Below, piece after piece: positions 6,413-6,723 of a stretch of 6,723 nt of DNA (position 1 is the first letter of the stretch; every line of letters begins with the position of its first letter). Below the pieces are notes generated by a model. The model saw nothing but the letters and a program-made list of their open reading frames with translations. It ran no database searches and was not told where the DNA came from. Source of the DNA: CAYMOV01 sp964392085 (lineage in GTDB: Bacteria > Oederibacteriota > Muellerivitia > Muellerivitales > Muellerivitaceae); contig CAYMOV010000129.1 of the NCBI GenBank assembly GCA_964392085.1, forward strand, positions 1 through 6,723. The letters run 5' to 3'. Both the position numbers and the translations under genes were made by a program.

Positions 6413-6723
6413 ATGAACCGCGTGACCCGCCGCGTCGTTTTGTCTTTAATCGTCATCCTATCCGGGCTGCAAGCCTGCAAGAAGAACTCGTCACCCTCGG
6501 CCCCCACGCCCGATATCCAGGCACCCACCAATACCTTCACGCCCCTCTTGAGCGTCACCCCGACCCCTACCGGGACGACCGGCGCCACCGGATCCCCCAG
6601 TCCGACGTCGACTTCATCATCCACCGATACCTGGACCCAAACCTCCACGCCCTCCTCGACACCTACCCCGATCACCTCCACCACCCCGACCTGGACCTCC
6701 TCCCACACCCGCACCTTCACGCC
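6413..6723 (+). CDS. Thr/Ser/Pro-rich lipoprotein, 3' end missing
   Basis: The frame stays open from the ATG at 6413 to the right edge (103 full codons), so only the N-terminus is seen. It starts MNRVTRRVVLSL, with three Arg before a hydrophobic stretch, and reaches a lipobox-like LQAC at 19-22, then Lys-Lys. This indicates a type II signal peptide with lipid attached to Cys22; Lys at +2 does not signal inner-membrane retention, so an outer-membrane or surface location is likely. From residue 26 the chain is almost all Thr, Ser and Pro, with Thr-x-Thr units such as NTFTP, DTWTQTSTP, TPTWTSS and RTFTP. This looks like an extended surface linker that should lead to a functional domain beyond the window. 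The G-rich GGGGGA just before the ATG is a modest ribosome site. It is divergent from the HAD gene. No function can be assigned. Confidence 0.75.
   Translation, partial: MNRVTRRVVLSLIVILSGLQACKKNSSPSAPTPDIQAPTNTFTPLLSVTPTPTGTTGATGSPSPTSTSSSTDTWTQTSTPSSTPTPITSTTPTWTSSHTRTFT

Noticed and set aside
6103..6720. Minus-strand frame of 205 codons, 'VEVWVQVSVDDEVDVG'
   Set aside because: It is the antisense of the Thr/Ser/Pro-rich lipoprotein and then overlaps the HAD gene in another frame.

Overview
This is a G+C-rich window from a Gram-negative bacterium. It holds five protein genes, two of them cut by the window edges, and no RNA genes or mobile genes that I can see. The Gram-negative reading rests on a predicted outer-membrane beta-barrel protein, a lipoprotein, and exported carbohydrate-active enzymes. 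The genus cannot be named from the sequence. A lipoprotein with a Thr-x-Thr/Pro linker and a REP-like palindrome element would fit environmental, polysaccharide-using lineages or uncultured candidate phyla, but that is a guess.

Layout from left to right. (1) Positions 1-1778 (+) hold the 3' part of a two-enzyme protein: a family CE2 carbohydrate esterase (SGNH fold) joined by a Pro/Ser/Ala linker to a GH16 lichenase-like beta-glucanase. (2) Positions 1777-1834 hold a strong terminator that can work on both strands, plus a second palindrome, between convergent genes. (3) Positions 1832-2968 (-) encode an exported protein with a small N-terminal beta domain, a Pro-rich linker and a predicted C-terminal beta-barrel. 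(4) Positions 3091-5187 (-) encode a secreted NodB-like (CE4) polysaccharide deacetylase with long C-terminal beta-rich domains. (5) Positions 5188-5480 are non-coding and carry a REP-like inverted-repeat element and a candidate promoter. (6) Positions 5481-6248 (-) encode a cytoplasmic HAD phosphatase of the YjjG-like type. (7) Positions 6249-6412 are a divergent intergenic region with short palindromes. (8) Positions 6413-6723 (+) are the start of a Thr/Ser/Pro-rich lipoprotein that runs off the right edge.

How the genes may work together: three of the enzyme activities (CE2 esterase, GH16 endoglucanase, CE4 deacetylase) act on substituted polysaccharides outside the cytoplasm. The locus may therefore handle an acetylated beta-glucan or hemicellulose, or trim an exopolysaccharide made by the cell. 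Only the domain assignments come from the sequence; the shared pathway is inference. The HAD phosphatase and the lipoprotein have no clear tie to it. I found no convincing new defence, mobile or RNA system here. The most unusual items are the CE2-GH16 fusion, the divergent CE4 motifs and the REP-like element.
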